Shown here: piece after piece, positions 59,516 to 64,000 of the stretch
Layout of the letters: every line of letters starts with the position of its first letter
Numbering within the stretch: position 1 is the stretch's first letter
Assembly: GCA_002633005.1 (NCBI GenBank)
Contig: NMRA01000294.1
Span: 240,948 to 304,947 of the forward strand
Reading direction: 5' to 3'
Length of the DNA stretch: 64,000 bases
DNA from: Phoronis australis
Taxonomy: Eukaryota; Phoronida; Phoronidae
The notes under the pieces: generated by a model
Database searches by the model: none
What the model was told of the DNA's origin: nothing
Seen by the model: only the letters and a program-made list of their open reading frames with translations
Made by a program: the position numbers and the translations under genes

Positions 59516-62500
59516 GGTCACGTGATGTGGCTAACATACAATGCATGGCGTGTGACTAAGACCGGAGACTAACATTTCTTGCTCGGGTCAACAAATATTC
59601 AGTTTCAAAAGTAAAAACAGGTACCACCGTGTCCTCAAAAAACCTTTCTCCTGTCTTGCCAAACACGTACATAAATTAGATAAAGCGTACTTGCATGCAG
59701 AGAAAATTTGTAGTCTGAGTCTTCGGTTTCCGTTTACGAAGACAAATATCATTTTGAATTTTTCAAAAAAATTAAATTGGACACCGGGGAACTCCACTCA
59801 ACCCAATTTAAATTCCTTGTGGTTTTCGCTCGTGTACATGTGTTTCCATTGTCATGGCAAATTATTTTTTGGGAACACAGCGACTTCAATGGTCACCTGA
59901 GGTCATTTTTAAATTTTGACCTTTCTTATCTTGGTCAAAGCAAAGGCGTGGCCTTGGTGACCTCAAGAATATACATGTATAGTGTGTTTACAGTTTACTT
60001 GGTTTTATAACTGTGTTTCAACCGTGTCCCACGACGGCTTGTCACACTTTGAGTATTGTCCAGCGTGTCTTCCAGCTAAACAAAATGTTGTGTCACTGCC
60101 GAAAGCTGTTTTGTAGCGTACAGGGAGAGCCAAGCGGCAAACAAAGCAACACGAGTGCTGGATCTACATACAAGTACACTCAACGGCGATAAAAAGTTTG
60201 TCTAAATACACATAAGATGATTAACGTGTCTCCTCATACAGTACTTAGGTCAGCTGTGTATTTCATGGTTCACAGAAATGGCTCCCCTGGTGTATTTTTG
60301 TTCAAGTTGCGCTGAACCGAACCTTGAGTCGAGTCAACCGTATACAAAACAGTAGTGGAAGTGTGTGCATATTCCAAATGTCAATGACAGGTCGGAATGG
60401 GGCAGTGGCATATCTGTAGGCAAATTGCTGCGATATATCATAATCAAGGCATTTTAATGACAAGCTAACTATATGAAACAACATTTGTGCCAGTTAAGTG
60501 GCCGCTTCTGTGATGATCGAAATTACTTTCCTACGAGCGGCAGTTAAATTGTTGGCCATTCCGCACTCAACCCAGTTTAAAAAGATCAACAGCCTTTCTA
60601 TGGCTCAGACCCTGTGTGCAGACAGATTGTGATCACGTGCCAGTTCAGTCTCAGTAGTCAACGAACTCCTCTAAACTCTTGATAAATTTAATCTTATTTT
60701 CGCAAGTTTATTGTAATCAGATCAGATCAGTTTTATTTAGGTTAAGCAGAGCAAAACTAAAGATATTACTCAATACATGCTGCAAAATCTTTTGACAAAA
60801 CGGTCGTTCTTGATTGGTATATGCATACTCACTTTAGCGTATCAAATAGAATCAGCTTAATTTCCACCAACAAAATTTAGTCTGCAGATGGTTGCCAAGT
60901 ATGATAACACCCCGCAGGTGTATTACAAATATAACCGTATTTTCATGTGATAAATTTTCACGGAGCGTTAATTACCTGTAATGACGTAGCAGAAAGAATA
61001 CCCCGTCTAACATATAGTTCCACGCCCATTCGATAAGTCGTCATTTTCCGTACGACGTCGTGTTCACGATAATGTCACACGGAAATGGACAAACATTGTA
61101 TCGAACAACCTTGAGCTGAATAAGGCACTAAGTCACGGTTCAAGCAAGTGAAAATTGTGTATACGAATTTTCTCGTGTTACAACTTACTTTATTGAATCG
61201 ACTCATATTCCTCTCATGTGCGAAAATACCATTCGACATAATATGGATTATAAGCTACTGGTCATTTATGACGTAACACCAACGCCTTCAATATAATTCG
61301 AACACCTCAGGTATTTCCGTAGCCTTAAATTCCTCCTCCGAGGTGTTGTGTTGCAGCTTCCAGTCCGCAGTCGCCTTCGGGCTACATTATCTTTCTCACT
61401 CACTTGGAACGTCAGTATGAGTTAATTGGCCTGATAGGTGCCACTACTCTCATTTAAAATGGGTCTTGGGACTACATAAATCGACATGTGTTTGCCCATT
61501 TTTGTTATTATACTGTACACAATGAATCATATACTATAAGCAGTAATACGAAGACAAAATTTGTGTATTGAAACCACTGTGTATTTACACGTATTACGAA
61601 TTAACGCGCACATATCGTAAGTGTACTATGTGTTTTCATTACATCAACGTGGAATAGTAAACGACTTTATCAGGCCCATGGTACGCCACGAGCTATATGT
61701 TGCAGAGTAAAACAAGATGATGATCATTTGCGAATAATGTCATTTATTATGACGTAAATTGAAAGAACTAAACAAGACTCTGATGGGCATGGAAAAAACT
61801 CTACCGGGGTGTACAATGAATAGCCCTGAAAATCGGAACCAAAATAAAAAAGCTGCTTGAAGGGCCAAAACAAAAAGTACAGAACATAAACACAAAACTT
61901 GAAAACACATAACAGGGAATGTATATGAGAAAAAGAAAAAAGGTGAACGGACAATGACCTGGGATGGGGGGATGCAGAGGACGAACGGAGGTCTTGTAGA
62001 CGACGAAGTAGGTGGCTGAAAGAGCTAGACCACGTTAAACTGAACGAAACGAAGGAAATATGGCCGGGGTGACCAATCAGGTGTCGCGTAGCGAAACGTA
62101 TGAATACAAAAGTAGAACCTAAATGATAAATTAGAGTTAAGTAATGAAAAATAAACCCTAAGGGTTGATAGCAAATAAAGTGACAAATGTCAAAATAATG
62201 ACGATTAATGCAGTTAGCAAGTTAAATTTAATAAAGCCGTAAGTGGGAGCAATCTGCGTTGAGTTGCTTAGTAAAATAACACAGATGCTCTGATACACGT
62301 TCCATCGGACGTGCGCAGGCAGAGTAGCACGGTCCGTTGCACCAAATATTTCAAATTTTGTTTCGTTTATTATATTAACATAAACATACAACACATAATT
62401 ATAAGGACCGAGCTGAAAAGTTAGTGACCTGACTCAAGGGGCAGCGGCACCTTGTGAACAGGAGTCGGACACTCAAGTCACTTGTCTACACTCGCTTCCT

Positions 62501-62912
62501 GCTAAGTAATATGGTCTCAGTTTCGTGACCATGAGCCACAATAGAGCGGGGACCGTACGGTCCAGGCTCTAAGTGCAAGTCCACTTGATATTGCCCAACC
62601 ATTCTCCAGTTTGCATGCCACATGACTTGCCGTAAAACTAAAGTCCTCGTTTACTTCCGCGGGCATTCGGATCAAGCTCGAGTGTTTCCGTAACCTCAAA
62701 TTAGCCGTCAGAGGTGCTTCATGTTTGGAAATGTGCGAATTAATCTCATCCAGAAAATCTTGCGGCTGTAAATTGGTGAATGACGTCGAATGCGCCGACA
62801 TCTATGATGATAGCTAGGTTAAGCATCAACCGGCACATACATTGTACATGTAAAGAAGCAGGCCACCCGTATCATTGTACGCTTACGTTTGAAAATATCG
62901 GAAACGCCAAAG
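59516..62912. other. Non-coding, possible old repeat remnants
   Basis: 61720-62160 is A-rich and ends in TAGCGAAACGTATGAATACAA, which may be a decayed retrotransposon 3' region. 61020-61105 resembles 41440-41545. No coding gene recognised. Confidence 0.4.
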
Positions 62913-63335
62913 TGTTCTTAAACGATTACCTCTCTGCGCGTTGAATTGTGCAAATCAACACGTACTGTTGCTTGATCAACGCGCAGTATTACTTATTCAA
63001 CACGTTGATTTAGTATGTTATGCCTATTAAAAGACATGTTTAGAGTTAGAACGTAACGCCGCGAGGAGGCCGTGGGGGAGCGCTATCTTCGAAGGTCTTG
63101 GACAGATGTTGAAAGTCTTCCGCATTTTGAGATTTGAGAGCACGTGCGTGATTGGACTATATGAACTGATTAAAATGAGGCACTGAGTAAGCAATTCTGT
63201 GCGTTAGAACAAAAAGATATCCGTTTAAGAACTATCTCAGCTCGTTGAGTAACTATTATGCTGCGAGTTGATTAAGCAAAAGTCCGTATTGAATAAGCAC
63301 ATTTCAACGCGCAAAAAGGTACTCGTTTAAGAACC
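62913..63335. mobile_element. Small non-autonomous TIR element (about 420 bp)
   Basis: Left arm about 62914-63005 and right arm about 63226-63334 are imperfect inverted repeats starting TTCTTAAACGA.TACCT..TGCGCGTTGAA. The arms are rich in TTGATCAACGCGCAG-like blocks. No coding capacity and no clear target-site duplication, so the superfamily is open. Confidence 0.7.
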
Positions 63336-64000
63336 TTATGACATCCACATTGCACCTGCTATGTAGATAAACCGCCTGCTACAGTACACAAATCCCTTTA
63401 TTCTTCTGATTGAAGTTCCCACATGCGCATATATGAAACATCTGGTCTCCGTTTAGTTATTTCACGCTACGAAAATACCCGCGCGTGCCACTGATGGCGT
63501 CAGTAGTGCATAAACGTTTAGGGGCTATTTTCTCAAATTCTATCGAATTCTAAAATTCATCTTATAAATTGTCATTGGTCATCTAAGGCAACAGTTTCGT
63601 AGTTATCCTTGATATTACAGAAATACATTTCAGTCAACAGTCGCATTAGCGAAAAATTGAGCTTCGGAATTTCGCCTTAACAAAATCGCATTTTGGTTTA
63701 GACGAAATGACCTTATGAAATTGGGTTGACATCATTCTAAGTCATTCCAAGGTTTTGGAAGAGCTGACGGCGTGTTATTGTATGCCCAGAACATAGTCTA
63801 AAGGAAAAACCAACTGTCTGCAAACCATTTTACTTGATTTCTGAATGGGGAAAGTTTATAGCGGTATGTGGTCTAGAATGTGACCATCCTCGACACAACT
63901 CAGGTTTATGGCAGCTTTAAACAGGGAAAGTACTGTGTAGATGCGTCCATTAGTTGTGCAGATATATACACGGCAGTTATAGTCAACTAGGCGTAATCAA
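63336..64000. other. Non-coding, no gene seen
   Basis: No domain or repeat recognised. Confidence 0.5.

Overview
This window is genomic DNA from an animal, most likely a marine invertebrate. The base composition is AT-rich and genes are very sparse: one intact coding exon in 64 kb. The rest is dominated by decayed mobile elements (RTE-type and CR1/L2-type LINEs, THAP-containing DNA transposons, hAT-like MITEs, a tRNA-headed SINE) and by simple or minisatellite repeats. The octamer TACATGTA occurs about 25 times, against about one expected by chance. I cannot fix the phylum from sequence alone; a hemichordate, cephalochordate or lophotrochozoan would all fit. There are three assembly gaps: 3767-3998 (232 N) and single N bases at 53981 and 58956. 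Both single Ns sit exactly between two near-identical copies, which suggests false duplication during assembly.

The only gene I call with high confidence is an intronless-ORF rhodopsin-class GPCR at 45994-47322 (+, 442 aa). It has a signal peptide and resembles invertebrate FMRFamide-type peptide receptors. A splice acceptor 25 bp upstream suggests an intron in the 5' UTR. It lacks the canonical TM3-ECL2 cysteine pair and has YRF in place of D/ERY.

Layout: 1-8 kb is mostly featureless, with weak ORFs and copy A of a dispersed repeat (6133-6745). 8-19 kb holds a CG/TG Z-DNA-type tract, an inverted repeat, an hAT-like MITE, a tRNA-SINE head, a long AT/GT microsatellite and a degenerate TATCGATAG array. 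At 19.56-20.97 kb lies a TTAA-flanked element with 142-144 bp terminal inverted repeats and a frame-broken THAP domain (Kolobok/T2-like). At 27.21-27.64 kb is a nearly perfect 428 bp palindrome built from about 20 bp tandem monomers. A second broken THAP sequence lies at 30.1-30.85 kb (-), a 39 bp-stem hairpin at 32.55-32.67 kb, and a decayed LINE at 35.8-36.9 kb (-). Two tandem repeats, including a 630 bp two-monomer minisatellite, occupy 39.8-41.06 kb. The GPCR follows, then a 73 bp tandem duplication, a 20 bp minisatellite, another hAT-like MITE, and a duplicated 5'-truncated RTE element (53.08-55.4 kb). Repeat copy B (58.4-59.5 kb) and a 0.42 kb TIR element (62.91-63.34 kb) complete the window.

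Nothing suggests a multigene pathway. The mobile-element remnants are all broken, and the GPCR is the only element likely to make a functional protein. No comparison outside the window was possible, so family names rest on motifs read directly from the sequence.
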